A DNA stretch of 39,744 nucleotides from an uncultured Alphaproteobacteria bacterium (GCA_944392315.1 CALXWH010000013.1:1-39744); one strand, 5' to 3'; positions 11,049 through 21,129 are shown, counted from the first letter of the stretch. Numbers and translations are program-made. The notes: a model not told the origin generated them from the letters alone.

Positions 11049-12122
11049 TTATTCCAAATAGAGCGAACTCATCTTATAGCGTTTAATTAAATTACGCAAC
11101 AAAACGCCAATAATCGCCGCCACCGGTACAGCCAACATCAAACCGAGGAAGCCTAACAAAACACCTCCTGCCAATAAAGCAAACATAACCCATACCGGAT
11201 GCAAACCAACATTGTCACCAACCAATTTCGGTGTTAAGAAATTTCCCTCCAAAAATTGTCCGCTCAAAAAGACCGCCACAACATACATCACATGCGTAAT
11301 ATCATTAAATTGAGCAAACGCCAAAATAATCGCCAGAACAAACCCCGTGATAGAGCCAACATACGGAATAAAAGAAATAACCCCGGCAATAAAACCAACG
11401 AGCAGCCCTAATTCTAAGCCAACCAATTTTAAGCCAATTGAGTAATACAGCCCCAAAATCACACACACGCTCAGTTGACCACGAATAAAACCGGCAATAA
11501 TTGTATTAATTTCCTGCATACTCTGCATAATGCCTCTTTTAGATTTCTTCGGCAATAATCCTTCAAATTTTTTAACAAACGTATCCCAATCGCGCAGCAT
11601 ATAAAAAGCAACGATTGGTGTAATCAAGATAAGCGAGATTAAATTGATAAAGGCAAAACCATTGGCAATGAGCCCTTGAAACAGCTTACTGGCCAATTTC
11701 ACCCCATTACCGATATTTCCTTTAATCATATCTTCCAAATTACCGGCAAACAAATCAGGATAACGTTCTGCCAAATGTTTAAGCGTCGGCCGAATTTTAT
11801 CTAATAACAAAGCCAAATATTTTGGCGTTGCCTGAATAAGCAATGTCAACTGACTTTCAACCATTCCCAAAAATAAAAAGATAGCTGGAATAACCAACAA
11901 AATCATCAACACGCAAACCAAAACAGTCGCCCACGTCCGAGACATTTTACATTTTTGCAGTTTAACCGCCAACGGATTAAGCAAATAAGCCAACAAAATA
12001 CCGGCAACAAACGGCATTAATACTGAACGCAGTAAATAAAGAAAGAAAAAGAACACAAAAAAGATAACAAACCACATATATGGGTTAACATAAAAACGAC
12101 TTTGCACCTTAGTTGATGGCAT
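11049..12122 (-). CDS. AI-2E family transporter (PerM-like)
   Basis: Polytopic inner-membrane protein of the PF01594 family. From this start it has 357 residues and about seven to eight hydrophobic segments. The family signature VISFIPYVGSITGFVLAI is present, with GNFLTPKLVG and LLGFLGLMLAVPVAA near the C-terminus. Members range from AI-2 exporters to Na+/H+ antiporters, so the substrate is open. GGAGG five bases before the ATG at 12122 makes this the start rather than the ATG five codons earlier. It overlaps the upstream DUF2066 gene by 14 bases, indicating translational coupling. Confidence 0.88.
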   Translation of the reverse strand: MPSTKVQSRFYVNPYMWFVIFFVFFFFLYLLRSVLMPFVAGILLAYLLNPLAVKLQKCKMSRTWATVLVCVLMILLVIPAIFLFLGMVESQLTLLIQATPKYLALLLDKIRPTLKHLAERYPDLFAGNLEDMIKGNIGNGVKLASKLFQGLIANGFAFINLISLILITPIVAFYMLRDWDTFVKKFEGLLPKKSKRGIMQSMQEINTIIAGFIRGQLSVCVILGLYYSIGLKLVGLELGLLVGFIAGVISFIPYVGSITGFVLAIILAFAQFNDITHVMYVVAVFLSGQFLEGNFLTPKLVGDNVGLHPVWVMFALLAGGVLLGFLGLMLAVPVAAIIGVLLRNLIKRYKMSSLYLE

Positions 12123-13140
12123 AATATCCTCCTGCATCTCTTAATTTATATCCGCTCAAAGCCAAATTAGCCTGCAACTTTTCCAACACACCGCTATAAA
12201 CAAAGCTAAAATGAACTTTTCCGTTAGCCATAGAAATAACCCGAACATCTTTAACTTGCGGATTTGTCTCCAAAAAGTGTTTCAAAGAAAGCCACTCGCT
12301 TAATTTAGAATACGAGTAAACAACCTCCATCTCTTGGCTGATAATTTCATCATTACTCATCATATTTTCAAGGCGTTCCACCTTTTTAATATCCTTAAAA
12401 TAAGGCAACACCGCCTCAACTGATTCTTGTGGTGTATTTTCACCTATCACAACTTCTGCAACTTCGCGGCTCGGAAAAGTTTTAACATAAATTTTTCCAT
12501 CTTTTTGCGAATATTTCAGAACATAGATATTTTCAACATTATTAAAACCGGCCAGTTCAGCAAATTCTGCATCTGTCATATCATAAATTCTATTCGCCTC
12601 CACAGATGTGATATTGCCCAAATTTTTATCAATATCATGCAAAATAAGATTACCTTTGCGAATATCTCTTCTCTCCATAAAAGCCTGCCGCCAAAAATTT
12701 GCATCACTCCACAAATCCACCGTTCCGTCTTCTTTTTCAAGCAACGGAACAACCAAAACGGTTTGTTCTTCCCCCACAACCAGAGGTAAATTATTTTCTG
12801 CCATATAAGCCTTTAAGACATCTTCATTTATTGTAACGCGCAAGTCTGCGATATACCGAACATCAGACGACTTTTCCATCAAAACCATAACACCGGCAAT
12901 AAAATGCTGAATTTGATTATCGTTTAATTTACTTAACTCTTCCACACTTTGATTAGTGCTGACACTCATCAAAACTTCGTTTAGAGCATCTCTTCTGGCC
13001 TTAGCCATCGCCTGCCGTTTAGCCTCCACCACGTTATCAGCAGTAACATCAACATTAACATCAGCTTCAAAAAGAGGTTTAGCCCAAGCCTCTCCGGCCA
13101 AAAGCCACACCAACGTCACAATAAAGAAAAATCTACGCAC
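12109..13140 (-). CDS. DUF2066-domain secreted protein
   Basis: 343-residue exported protein of the DUF2066 type. A signal peptide (FFFIVTLVWLLAGEAWAKP) is followed by a region with VDVTADNVVEAKRQAMAKAR, typical of the DUF2066 start, and a C-terminal half with no catalytic motif I can name. The start codon is GTG, eight bases after AGGAG. It pairs with the downstream AI-2E permease, an arrangement familiar from alphaproteobacteria. Molecular role unknown; probably periplasmic. Confidence 0.75.
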   Translation of the reverse strand: MRRFFFIVTLVWLLAGEAWAKPLFEADVNVDVTADNVVEAKRQAMAKARRDALNEVLMSVSTNQSVEELSKLNDNQIQHFIAGVMVLMEKSSDVRYIADLRVTINEDVLKAYMAENNLPLVVGEEQTVLVVPLLEKEDGTVDLWSDANFWRQAFMERRDIRKGNLILHDIDKNLGNITSVEANRIYDMTDAEFAELAGFNNVENIYVLKYSQKDGKIYVKTFPSREVAEVVIGENTPQESVEAVLPYFKDIKKVERLENMMSNDEIISQEMEVVYSYSKLSEWLSLKHFLETNPQVKDVRVISMANGKVHFSFVYSGVLEKLQANLALSGYKLRDAGGYYAIN

Positions 13141-13278
13141 AGCAAAATCTCCTAAATTAATACATTTTAGGTTTATAACGTAAAAGCAGAAAAATCAAAC
13201 TTTTTTATTGCCTTTTAAAAGGTTATGATATTAACTGGAGAAAAATTTTCATATACACATCATAAAAGGACGATAAAA

Positions 13279-14283
13279 ATGAAGATGACCAAATTTCTTG
13301 ATAGCCTTTTAGAGAGAGCCTCTAAAGAGCTGAAGACGATTGTATTGCCGGAAGGTGAGGATGAGCGCATTTTGCAAGCAGCTCATGCCATTGCAGAAAG
13401 AAAAGCTGCAAAATTGATAATTCTTGGCAATCCGGAAGAAATCAAAGCATATTTTGATAAAAACAATTGGAACATGGATGGCATTGAACTGTTACAACCG
13501 GAAACTTCCGATAAATTAGAAAAATATGCAGACCTGCTTTACGAATTGCGCAAAGCCAAAGGAATGACGCCAAATGATGCAAAAAAATTGGCTTTAAACT
13601 ATAACTACTTTGGCACATTGATGATAAAAGCCGGCGATGCCGACGGCATGGTATCCGGTGCAAACCATTCTACGGCAGATACCGTCAGACCGGCTCTTCA
13701 AATCATCAAATCCGCACACAAAGACCGTAGCGTTTCTTCTGCTTTAATTTTAGTTGCCAATGACAAACCGTATATTTTCTCAGATTGCGCTATTATCATT
13801 AACCCAAGTGAGCAAGAATTAGCCGATATGGCTTTAGCAAGTTCTGAAACAGCTATCAAATTTGGCTTATCACCAAAAGTTGCCATGCTTTCATACTCAA
13901 CCAGAGGTTCAGGTTCCGGCGGTATGGTAGATAAAGTCCGCAATGCGACCAAACTAGCGCAAGATATGCTATTATTGGATGAATACAAAGGTCTTCCGAT
14001 ATTAATTGATGGAGAAATGCAAGCAGACGCCGCTTTAGACGCCGTTGTCGCCAAGAAAAAGGCCCCGGATTCCAGAGTCGCCGGTCAAGCAAATGTATTG
14101 ATTTTCCCATGCTTGGAAGTTGGCAACATCAGCTATAAATTATTACAGCGCCTCTGCGGATGTGAAGCCTATGGTCCAATGTTACAAGGTCTAAATGCTC
14201 CGGTAAATGATTTATCTCGTGGTGCATTAACAGAAGATATCGTCGGTATGATTGCAATTACCGCCATTCAAGCAACAAAATAA
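13279..14283 (+). CDS. pta: Phosphate acetyltransferase
   Basis: Converts acetyl-CoA and phosphate to acetyl phosphate. It has 334 residues, the short single-domain form without the N-terminal regulatory DRTGG part. PTA_PTB motifs include VLPEGEDERILQA, GDADGMVSGANHSTADTVRPALQ, SYSTRGSGSG and DGEMQADAALD. The open frame begins at 13225, but AAAGGA eight bases before the ATG at 13279 and the family's N-terminus support this start. It is followed 24 bases later by ackA, together giving ATP from acetyl-CoA during fermentation. Confidence 0.97.
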   Translation: MKMTKFLDSLLERASKELKTIVLPEGEDERILQAAHAIAERKAAKLIILGNPEEIKAYFDKNNWNMDGIELLQPETSDKLEKYADLLYELRKAKGMTPNDAKKLALNYNYFGTLMIKAGDADGMVSGANHSTADTVRPALQIIKSAHKDRSVSSALILVANDKPYIFSDCAIIINPSEQELADMALASSETAIKFGLSPKVAMLSYSTRGSGSGGMVDKVRNATKLAQDMLLLDEYKGLPILIDGEMQADAALDAVVAKKKAPDSRVAGQANVLIFPCLEVGNISYKLLQRLCGCEAYGPMLQGLNAPVNDLSRGALTEDIVGMIAITAIQATK

Positions 14284-14307
14284 TCCAACCCGAAAAAGGA
14301 AAACGAA

Positions 14308-15492
14308 ATGAAGAAAATTCTTGTATTAAATTCAGGTTCCTCCTCATTAAAATACCAATTATTCAATGTTGAAGGTAATAAATATGATGTTGTAGCCAAA
14401 GGGAAGGCTGACCGTATCGGTATTAACGGTTCGTTTGTTGAAATCAAAATTACCGGTGGTGAAAAGAGAACCAGAGAAGTTGCCATCCCCACCCACAACG
14501 AAGCAATTGAAGAAGTAACAAAAGAATTACTAAATGGTGCATTGAAATCAATGGATGAAATTGATGCTGTTGGACACCGTATCGTGCAAGGTGGCGACAT
14601 CTTCAAAAACTCTGTTTTGGTAACAGATACGGTAATTGACCAGATTGAAGAATTATCTGAATTAGCTCCGTTGCACAATCATGCGCACGTATTAGGCATT
14701 AGAGCCGTAAAAAAACTTTTGCCAAACGTTCCGCAAACAGTCGTATTTGACACGGCTTTCCATCAAACCATGCCGAAAGAAGCATTTTTATATGCGCTCC
14801 CCATTGAACAATATACAAAATATAAGATTCGCCGCTACGGTTTTCATGGCACATCACATGCTTACGTTTCTCAAAAAGCCGCTGAATTAATCGGCAAAAA
14901 AGGCAAAATCATCACCTGCCACTTAGGCAATGGCGCATCTATTTCGGCTGTTGACAATGGTCTTTGCCAAGATACATCCATGGGCTTCACACCGCTAGCC
15001 GGTCTTGTTATGGGCACACGTTGCGGAGATATTGATCCATATATTCCATTATACATCTGCAAGACCCAAAACAAAACACCGGATGAAGTCAATGAAATTT
15101 TGAATAAAAAAAGCGGTATGTATGGCCTATGCGGATATTCTGACAACCGCGATATTGAAACCCTTTACGGCGTAGAAGAAGCCGCAACGGATGCATTAAA
15201 CACATACGTTCATAGCATCATTCGTTTCATTGGTGCCTACATTGCAGTTTTAGGTGGCGTTGACGCAATCGTATTCACCGCAGGCATAGGCGAAAATGGT
15301 TCTTTAGTAAGAAAATTAGTTGTAGAACGTTTAGCTTACTTAGGCATCACGTTAGATGAAGAAGCAAACAGCAAGCGTGGCGACATTACAGAAATCTCCA
15401 CTAAAGACTCAAAAGTTCGTGTATTCGTTATCCCAACCGATGAAGAATACATGATAGCCAAAGATACCATGCACATTGTATTTGGCGCATAA
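14308..15492 (+). CDS. ackA: Acetate kinase
   Basis: Converts acetyl phosphate and ADP to acetate and ATP. 394 residues, normal length. ASKHA-fold motifs are LVLNSGSSSLKYQLF at the N-terminus, GHRIVQGG, VFDTAFHQTMP, YGFHGTSHAYV, CHLGNGASI and FTAGIGENG. AAGGA precedes the ATG. Second gene of the pta-ackA operon, followed by a strong terminator. Supports a fermentative lifestyle. Confidence 0.98.
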   Translation: MKKILVLNSGSSSLKYQLFNVEGNKYDVVAKGKADRIGINGSFVEIKITGGEKRTREVAIPTHNEAIEEVTKELLNGALKSMDEIDAVGHRIVQGGDIFKNSVLVTDTVIDQIEELSELAPLHNHAHVLGIRAVKKLLPNVPQTVVFDTAFHQTMPKEAFLYALPIEQYTKYKIRRYGFHGTSHAYVSQKAAELIGKKGKIITCHLGNGASISAVDNGLCQDTSMGFTPLAGLVMGTRCGDIDPYIPLYICKTQNKTPDEVNEILNKKSGMYGLCGYSDNRDIETLYGVEEAATDALNTYVHSIIRFIGAYIAVLGGVDAIVFTAGIGENGSLVRKLVVERLAYLGITLDEEANSKRGDITEISTKDSKVRVFVIPTDEEYMIAKDTMHIVFGA

Positions 15493-15515
15493 ACAAACTT
15501 TATCTATACCCAAAC

Positions 15516-15550
15516 AAAAAGGCTCTCTTCATAAGAAGAAAGCCTTTTTT
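15516..15550 (+). terminator. pta-ackA terminator
   Basis: AAAAAGGCT...AGCCTTTTTT stem extended by TCTTC/GAAGA with one C.A mismatch and loop ATAA; T-run on the plus strand. Confidence 0.75.
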
Positions 15551-15584
15551 ATTAACCCAAACGACAAATAAACATTTTCAACCA

Positions 15585-15619
15585 ATAAAAAGGAGCCGAA
15601 CCACTAGGCTCGGCCCCTT
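15585..15619 (-). terminator. Terminator of OmpA-family gene
   Basis: On the minus strand AAGGGGCCGA pairs with TCGGCTCCTT (one G.U) around a 10-base loop, followed by TTTATT. It is 20 bases past the stop. Confidence 0.7.
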
Positions 15620-15639
15620 AGTAAAATAATAAAAATCAA

Positions 15640-16278
15640 TTATCGGTTAATCAATACAATTTCAACACGACGATTCTGTTCTCTGCCGGCTGCTGTTGCA
15701 TTAGACGCAATCGGGTTAGAAGAACCATAACCGTTAGAAACAATACGATTAGCATCAACACCCTTTAATCTCAAATAATTAGAGATAGAGTTAGCTCTCA
15801 TCAAAGAAAGAGAGTTATTTGTAGCGGCGCTGCCTGTACTGTCGGTATAACCGTTAACTTGAACCATTGTCTTACTATATTCGTTAATAACTTTTGCAAT
15901 AGAGTTCAAAACCGGTTGGAATGCAGGCTTAATATTTGCATCATTAGAATCAAATGTAATATTACCCGGCATAATCAAATAAATTTGCCCATTGAGTTCT
16001 TGTACCTGAACACCAGTATTGAGCAATTCTTGACGCAATTTGCGCGCTTGCACATCCATATAAGCACCAGTTCCGGCACCGGCAGCCGCACCAACACCCG
16101 CACCGATTAAAGCACCTTTCTCACCACCGGCCAAAGCCCCGATACCGGCACCGGCCAAAGCCCCGATACCCGTTCCCCAAGCCGTATTAGAAACTTTACT
16201 TTGCCCGGTATAAGGATCCGTAGCACAAGCAGCTAGCATAGAGACAGCTAACATACTGCAAATAAGTGACTTTTTCAT
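15640..16278 (-). CDS. OmpA-family outer-membrane lipoprotein
   Basis: 212 residues. The signal peptide ends in the lipobox LAAC (lipidated Cys18). Residues about 34-70 form a glycine zipper (GIGALAGAGIGALAGGEKGA) that can insert in membrane. The C-terminal 110 residues are an OmpA peptidoglycan-binding domain with ITFDSNDANIKP, GYTDSTG and the closing GREQNRRVEIVL. The likely role is anchoring the outer membrane to peptidoglycan, similar to YiaD. GAGGGG lies eight bases before the ATG. Monocistronic. Confidence 0.92.
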   Translation of the reverse strand: MKKSLICSMLAVSMLAACATDPYTGQSKVSNTAWGTGIGALAGAGIGALAGGEKGALIGAGVGAAAGAGTGAYMDVQARKLRQELLNTGVQVQELNGQIYLIMPGNITFDSNDANIKPAFQPVLNSIAKVINEYSKTMVQVNGYTDSTGSAATNNSLSLMRANSISNYLRLKGVDANRIVSNGYGSSNPIASNATAAGREQNRRVEIVLINR

Positions 16279-16344
16279 TAAATTAACCCCTCAATAAAAA
16301 TTGATAACACACTCAATTTATACCTTTGAGAGCTTAAAATACTC

Positions 16345-17007
16345 TTAATGCTTAGCCAACTTTTTCAAAACATAACGAATAATCAGCAACAAATACAGCG
16401 CTCCTAATCCCCAAACCAGCCAATTTTTTAACTCTCTGTCACTAATGGCTTTTGTAATTTCATTAACATTAAGGGCACTTCCGGCAACTTTAATCCCATC
16501 CGTTGGCTTTTCGTGTAAAATATTGACAACATACTGATAATCCGGATTAAGAAAATCAAAATTCAAGATTAAATCTTCCCCATACGGCACCACTTTTGCG
16601 GTAATGGCGTTTGTGGTTTCATCGTTATCCAAATTATAGTGCTGCATCATTGCTTCTTTTGGAACCTCTATCCGAATAGGGTCATGCCCAACGTGAGAAA
16701 CATCCGTTCCCGAAAGTGCTTGCTCTCCTTGGTTATAAAGATACACTTTCGTTAGATACAAATCTTTATATTTCTTCCCCTTGACATCCACCGCATACTC
16801 ATTCGTATTGTTAGAAGAAATCAATTTCACCGTATTAGTCTGATATCGTAAAATAGGTCTACTGATATAAAATTGATAATAACCGAGAGCCATCGCTGAA
16901 ACCGCTAAAATAAACGCGCCTGTCGGACTGGTCCAAAAATCCCAAATATTGCCAAATAGAGTTCTAAAAAAACGTTTTTCTTCTTTTTTCTCACGATGTG
17001 TAAACAT
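16345..17007 (-). CDS. Two-TM membrane protein, unknown function
   Basis: 220 residues. A charged N-terminus (HREKKEEKRFF) leads to a TM segment around residues 29-48. A soluble domain of about 150 residues follows, probably periplasmic, with beta-rich character. A second TM segment near residues 198-214 (WGLGALYLLLIIRYVL) ends in a short basic tail. AAGGAGG five bases before the ATG at 17007 sets the start over the in-frame GTG at 17013. I recognise no domain. It stands alone between the OmpA lipoprotein and typA. Confidence 0.65.
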   Translation of the reverse strand: MFTHREKKEEKRFFRTLFGNIWDFWTSPTGAFILAVSAMALGYYQFYISRPILRYQTNTVKLISSNNTNEYAVDVKGKKYKDLYLTKVYLYNQGEQALSGTDVSHVGHDPIRIEVPKEAMMQHYNLDNDETTNAITAKVVPYGEDLILNFDFLNPDYQYVVNILHEKPTDGIKVAGSALNVNEITKAISDRELKNWLVWGLGALYLLLIIRYVLKKLAKH

Positions 17008-17061
17008 AAGCACCTCCTTAAATCGTTATAAACATATCCTCTAAAACTCAGATTTAAAGAG

Positions 17062-17088
17062 CAAAAGGGCCCGCCAAAGCGAGCCCTT
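17062..17088 (-). terminator. typA terminator
   Basis: On the minus strand AAGGGCTCGC, loop TTTG, GCGGGCCCTT forms a ten-base stem with one G.U pair, followed by TTGCTCTTT. The T-run is short. Confidence 0.65.
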
Positions 17089-17109
17089 ACAAACAACATC
17101 AAAAATAAA

Positions 17110-18927
17110 TTAAAGAGTTGCATCATTTCTTGAACGTTTACGCAAAATTGGATCCAAAATTTTCTTCCGTAAACGCAAAGATTTCGGTGTAACTTCCAAA
17201 AGCTCATCTTGCTGAATATAAGACAAAGCCTGTTCCAAAGACATCTTACGCGGCGGAATCAAATCAATAGCTTCATCTTTACCGGCAGCACGAATATTTG
17301 TCAGCTGTTTAGATTTAGTCGGATTAACCTCCAAATCATTAGATTTTGTATGTTCACCGATAATCATACCTACATAAACCGGACTATTGTGTTCAATAAA
17401 CATCGGTCCTCTGTCTTGCAATTTCCACAAAGAATAAGCAACCGCCGTACCGTTTTCACTTGAAATAAGCACACCGTTACGATGGCTTTCAATTTCCCCT
17501 TTATAAGGTTCATAAGCATAGAAAATACGGTTCATAACACCGGTTCCGCGTGTATCTGTCAAAAATTCGGAGTGATATCCGATAAGACCTCTTGAAGGAG
17601 CATGGAAAATCAAACGTGTTTTATTACCAACCTGAGATGGAATCATTTCCAAAAGTTCTGCTTTACGCTGACTTAATTTCTCCACAACCGTACCGGAGAA
17701 TTCATCATCAACATCAATAACAACCTCTTCCACCGGCTCAAGCAAATTACCATTTTCATCTTTATGGAACAATACTTTCGGACGAGAAATAGAAAGTTCA
17801 AATCCCTCACGACGCATTGTTTCAATCAAGACACCGAGTTGAAGTTCGCCACGACCGGCAACTTCAAAAGAATCTGTTGTATCCGTACGAGAGATTTTAA
17901 GAGCAATATTGCATTCAGCCTCTTTTTGCAATCTATCCCAAATCATACGAGAAGTAACTTTATCACCCTCACGACCGGCCAAAGGTGAATCATTAACGGA
18001 GAATGTCATAGCCAATGTTGGCGGGTCAATCGGTTGAGCCTCAATAGCCTCCGTAACCTCAAGTGCACAAATTGTATCAGCAACCGTTCCTTTAACAACA
18101 CCAGCAACGGCAACAATATCACCGGCATGAGCCTCATTAAGAGCTACTCTTTCCAAACCTTTATAAGCCATAATTTTAGTAATACGTGTACGCTCAACTT
18201 CGCCCTTGTCGTTAATAACTTTAACGGCATCATTAACGTGCAATATACCGCTATGGATTTTTCCGGTTAAAATACGGCCTACAAACTTATCGGCTTCCAA
18301 AGTTGTTGCTAACATAGAAAACGGTTTATCTTTTTCGCAAATTGGCTCCGGAACATATGATAAAATAAGTTCAAACAGAGGTTTCAAATCTTTCTTCTCA
18401 TCAGTTAATTCTTTAACTGCCCAGCCATTACGCCCTGATGCATACAAAACCGGAAAATCAAGTTGTTCATCAGTTGCATTCAGACTAACAAACAAATCAA
18501 ATATTTCGTTTAAAACTTCATCAGGTCTTGCATCTGGTTTATCCGCTTTGTTAATAACAACAATTGGCTTAAGTCCGATTTTTAAGGCTTTTCCCAACAC
18601 AAACTTAGTCTGCGGCATAGGACCTTCTGAAGCATCAACCAACAGAACCACACCATCCACCATAGAAAGAATACGCTCAACTTCACCGCCAAAATCTGCG
18701 TGTCCCGGTGTGTCTACAATATTAATATGTGTCCCATTCCAATCAACAGCCGTACATTTAGAAAGAATAGTAATACCTCTTTCACGTTCCAAATCATTAC
18801 TATCCATCACACAATCAGCAACTTTCTGATTCTCTCTAAAAGTACCGCTTTGGCGCAACAAACCATCAACGAGTGTTGTTTTACCATGGTCAACGTGCGC
18901 AATAATAGCAATATTTCTAATATCCAT
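17110..18927 (-). CDS. typA: Translational GTPase TypA/BipA
   Basis: Ribosome-binding GTPase involved in stress adaptation and large-subunit assembly. 605 residues, normal length. G1 AHVDHGKTT, RERGITILSK, G3 DTPGHADF and G4 NKAD are intact. BipA-specific C-terminal motifs include GRGELQLGVLIETMRREGFE, RGLIGYHSEFLTDTRGTG and the closing PKSLRLRKKIL. AAGGA is about 11 bases before the ATG, a little distant. Identification is secure. Confidence 0.98.
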   Translation of the reverse strand: MDIRNIAIIAHVDHGKTTLVDGLLRQSGTFRENQKVADCVMDSNDLERERGITILSKCTAVDWNGTHINIVDTPGHADFGGEVERILSMVDGVVLLVDASEGPMPQTKFVLGKALKIGLKPIVVINKADKPDARPDEVLNEIFDLFVSLNATDEQLDFPVLYASGRNGWAVKELTDEKKDLKPLFELILSYVPEPICEKDKPFSMLATTLEADKFVGRILTGKIHSGILHVNDAVKVINDKGEVERTRITKIMAYKGLERVALNEAHAGDIVAVAGVVKGTVADTICALEVTEAIEAQPIDPPTLAMTFSVNDSPLAGREGDKVTSRMIWDRLQKEAECNIALKISRTDTTDSFEVAGRGELQLGVLIETMRREGFELSISRPKVLFHKDENGNLLEPVEEVVIDVDDEFSGTVVEKLSQRKAELLEMIPSQVGNKTRLIFHAPSRGLIGYHSEFLTDTRGTGVMNRIFYAYEPYKGEIESHRNGVLISSENGTAVAYSLWKLQDRGPMFIEHNSPVYVGMIIGEHTKSNDLEVNPTKSKQLTNIRAAGKDEAIDLIPPRKMSLEQALSYIQQDELLEVTPKSLRLRKKILDPILRKRSRNDATL

Positions 18928-19038
18928 GCTCTTAATATTCCTTAAAAAACGTCAAAAAAACATAAGGGGAAAATCCGATATAATTGCCCTCTTTATAACA
19001 AAAAAAATTTAAATAGCAAGCCCCTGGACGAAAAAAAC

Positions 19039-20055
19039 TTATGCTCTTTTCCCATATTGAACCAATTTATTACGCACATATCCTCGTAAAGAAACCTCAG
19101 GTCTTGCCCCATAATGTCCAACAATTTCAGAAGCTGCAATACTACCAATCATCGCACACGTTCCCAAACTGCGCCCTCTTGACATACCATATAAAAATCC
19201 TGCGGCATATAAATCGCCGGCACCGGTAGAATCAACAACTTCATCAACTTTTTCCGCCTCCACAAAAATTTTGATTCTGTTTTTAACCACAACCGAACCT
19301 CTGGCATCTCTGGTAATAGCTGATAATTCAACAATATTTTTCAGCAAATCCAAGGATTCCATAAAATCTGTTTTATCAAATAAAGCCAATAGCTCCGCCT
19401 CATTTGCAAACAAAATATCCACATGATTTTTAACAAAATCAACAATCTCCTTGCGATGCCTTTCCACACAAGCCGCATCAGAAAGCGTAAACGCAACTTG
19501 ACGATTATGATGATGAGCTAAATCTGCCGCTTTTTTAACAGCTTGCTTAGATAGTTCATTATCCCACAAATATCCCTCTAAAAAGATGACATTAGAAACT
19601 TTAATCAATTCTTCATCAATATCATCTTCCGTCAAACGGCTAGAAGCTCCCAAATACGTAAACATAGAACGAGTAGCATCTGGTGTAACCAAAACAATAC
19701 TACGCCCCGTAGCAGGTCCTTCCCAAAGCGGTTCTGTAAAGTAATCAATACCGGCACCGGCTACTTGCCTTTTAAAAACTTGTCCTAATTCATCATCGTG
19801 AACCTTACCGATAAACGCACAATCAGCACCCAATGACGCCAATCCTGCCACCGTATTTGCGGCAGAACCTCCGGATACCTCACCTTCCGGAATAATATCA
19901 TTATAAATTTCTCCGGCCTCACGTGCCCCAAGCAAAGTCATACTACCTTTACTTAAATTTCTTTCCGTCAAAAAGCCATCGCCAACCTTTGCTAAAACAT
20001 CAACAATAGCATTGCCAATACCTAACACGTCATAAATAATCTCTTCTTTATTCAT
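19039..20055 (-). CDS. PfkB-family sugar/nucleoside kinase (adenosine kinase-like)
   Basis: 338-residue ribokinase-fold enzyme. The N-terminal substrate motif is GIGNAIVDVLA. GGSAANTVAGLASLGA and the C-terminal DSTGAGDLYAAGFLYG, with its catalytic Asp and anion hole, are intact. The overall pattern, with GPATGRSIVLVTPDATRSM, matches alphaproteobacterial proteins annotated as adenosine kinase, but sugar specificity cannot be excluded. AGAGG precedes the ATG. It starts 20 bases after the second chromate-transporter gene and is probably the last gene of that operon. Confidence 0.85.
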   Translation of the reverse strand: MNKEEIIYDVLGIGNAIVDVLAKVGDGFLTERNLSKGSMTLLGAREAGEIYNDIIPEGEVSGGSAANTVAGLASLGADCAFIGKVHDDELGQVFKRQVAGAGIDYFTEPLWEGPATGRSIVLVTPDATRSMFTYLGASSRLTEDDIDEELIKVSNVIFLEGYLWDNELSKQAVKKAADLAHHHNRQVAFTLSDAACVERHRKEIVDFVKNHVDILFANEAELLALFDKTDFMESLDLLKNIVELSAITRDARGSVVVKNRIKIFVEAEKVDEVVDSTGAGDLYAAGFLYGMSRGRSLGTCAMIGSIAASEIVGHYGARPEVSLRGYVRNKLVQYGKRA

Positions 20056-20075
20056 CTAAAACCTCTAAAACAATA

Positions 20076-20594
20076 TCAAAGTTTGAAAATCACACCTAAA
20101 ACCGCCGAAAGAATAATATAAAAAATCGGGCTTTTTTTAATAAAATAAACCATTAAAAAGAACGCCACTCCAAATAAAGCCGACGCCAAATCTGTAACAC
20201 TCAATTTACAAAGTTCAAACCCCGCCAATAAAATGAGAGCCACCACCGCCGGCCTAATGGACGCCATAACTTCATTAACCCAAGGATTATCTTTGTAATG
20301 ATTAAGCAACTTAGAAACCCAAATAACAATAATAACCGAAGGCAAAACAAGCCCGAATGTAGCCACAATTCCGCCCCATACTCCTGCCGTTTGAAAGCCG
20401 GTATACGTTGCCATATTCACCCCAACCGGTCCGGGCGTAGACTGTGATACGGCAATCATATTTGTTAATTCTTCTGCCGTAAACCAATCATATTTTTTCA
20501 TCAAATCAAATAAAAACGGGATTGTAACCATTCCGCCCCCAATGGCAAACAAACCTATTTTAAAAAATTCCCAAAATAACAATCCGTAAATCAC
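20076..20594 (-). CDS. Chromate transporter-family half protein (second gene)
   Basis: 172-residue short-chain CHR protein (PF02417) with about five to six hydrophobic segments. Signature parts are FKIGLFAIGGGMVTIPFLFD and SQSTPGPVGVNMATYTG. Long ChrA proteins fuse two such halves; here they are separate genes. The start codon is GTG, one base after the TAA of the upstream half, with AAGGAT upstream, so the two are translationally coupled and probably form a heterodimer. The substrate may be an anion other than chromate. Confidence 0.88.
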   Translation of the reverse strand: MIYGLLFWEFFKIGLFAIGGGMVTIPFLFDLMKKYDWFTAEELTNMIAVSQSTPGPVGVNMATYTGFQTAGVWGGIVATFGLVLPSVIIVIWVSKLLNHYKDNPWVNEVMASIRPAVVALILLAGFELCKLSVTDLASALFGVAFFLMVYFIKKSPIFYIILSAVLGVIFKL

Positions 20595-20595
20595 T

Positions 20596-21129
20596 TTATT
20601 TATCCTTAAGACGCTTTATAAGACCAGCCCCAGCCGCCAATAACACAACCGTAACAGCTGAAAGATGAATACAAAATAAAAGAAATAGAACTGCCACAAA
20701 TAACCCCAAATGAAATTTAGTTGCAACAGCCTTTTTAAAAAGCAACAGAACTTCTTTTAAGATAAGAGCGATAACCCCCACCCTAATTCCGGCAAAAGCA
20801 TGCGCCACAATTTGATTATCTGCAAGTGTATTTAAGATTCCTGCCAATATCATAATAATGACCAATGATGGCAAAACGATAGCAAACGTAGCAACTGTAG
20901 CCCCCATAACCTTTTTTATTTTATAGCCGGTAAACGTAGCCACATTAACGGCAATCACCCCCGGTGTACATTGCCCAATAGAATAGTAGTCAATCAATTC
21001 GTTTTCTGTAATGTATTTTCTTTTTTCAATAAGTTCTTGCCGAAATAACGGCATCATGGCATAGCCGCCGCCAAACGTAAACAAGCCAATCTTAAAAAAA
21101 GAAACAAAAATTTTCCAAAGTTCAGACAT
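20596..21129 (-). CDS. Chromate transporter-family half protein (first gene)
   Basis: 177-residue partner of the preceding entry. FFKIGLFTFGGGYAMMPLF and GQCTPGVIAVNVATFTGY are the same CHR signatures; the remaining sequence is several hydrophobic helices. The ATG has only a weak ribosome site (AGAAGA). First gene of a probable operon with the second half and the PfkB kinase, and divergent from pntAA across 72 bases. Confidence 0.87.
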   Translation of the reverse strand: MSELWKIFVSFFKIGLFTFGGGYAMMPLFRQELIEKRKYITENELIDYYSIGQCTPGVIAVNVATFTGYKIKKVMGATVATFAIVLPSLVIIMILAGILNTLADNQIVAHAFAGIRVGVIALILKEVLLLFKKAVATKFHLGLFVAVLFLLFCIHLSAVTVVLLAAGAGLIKRLKDK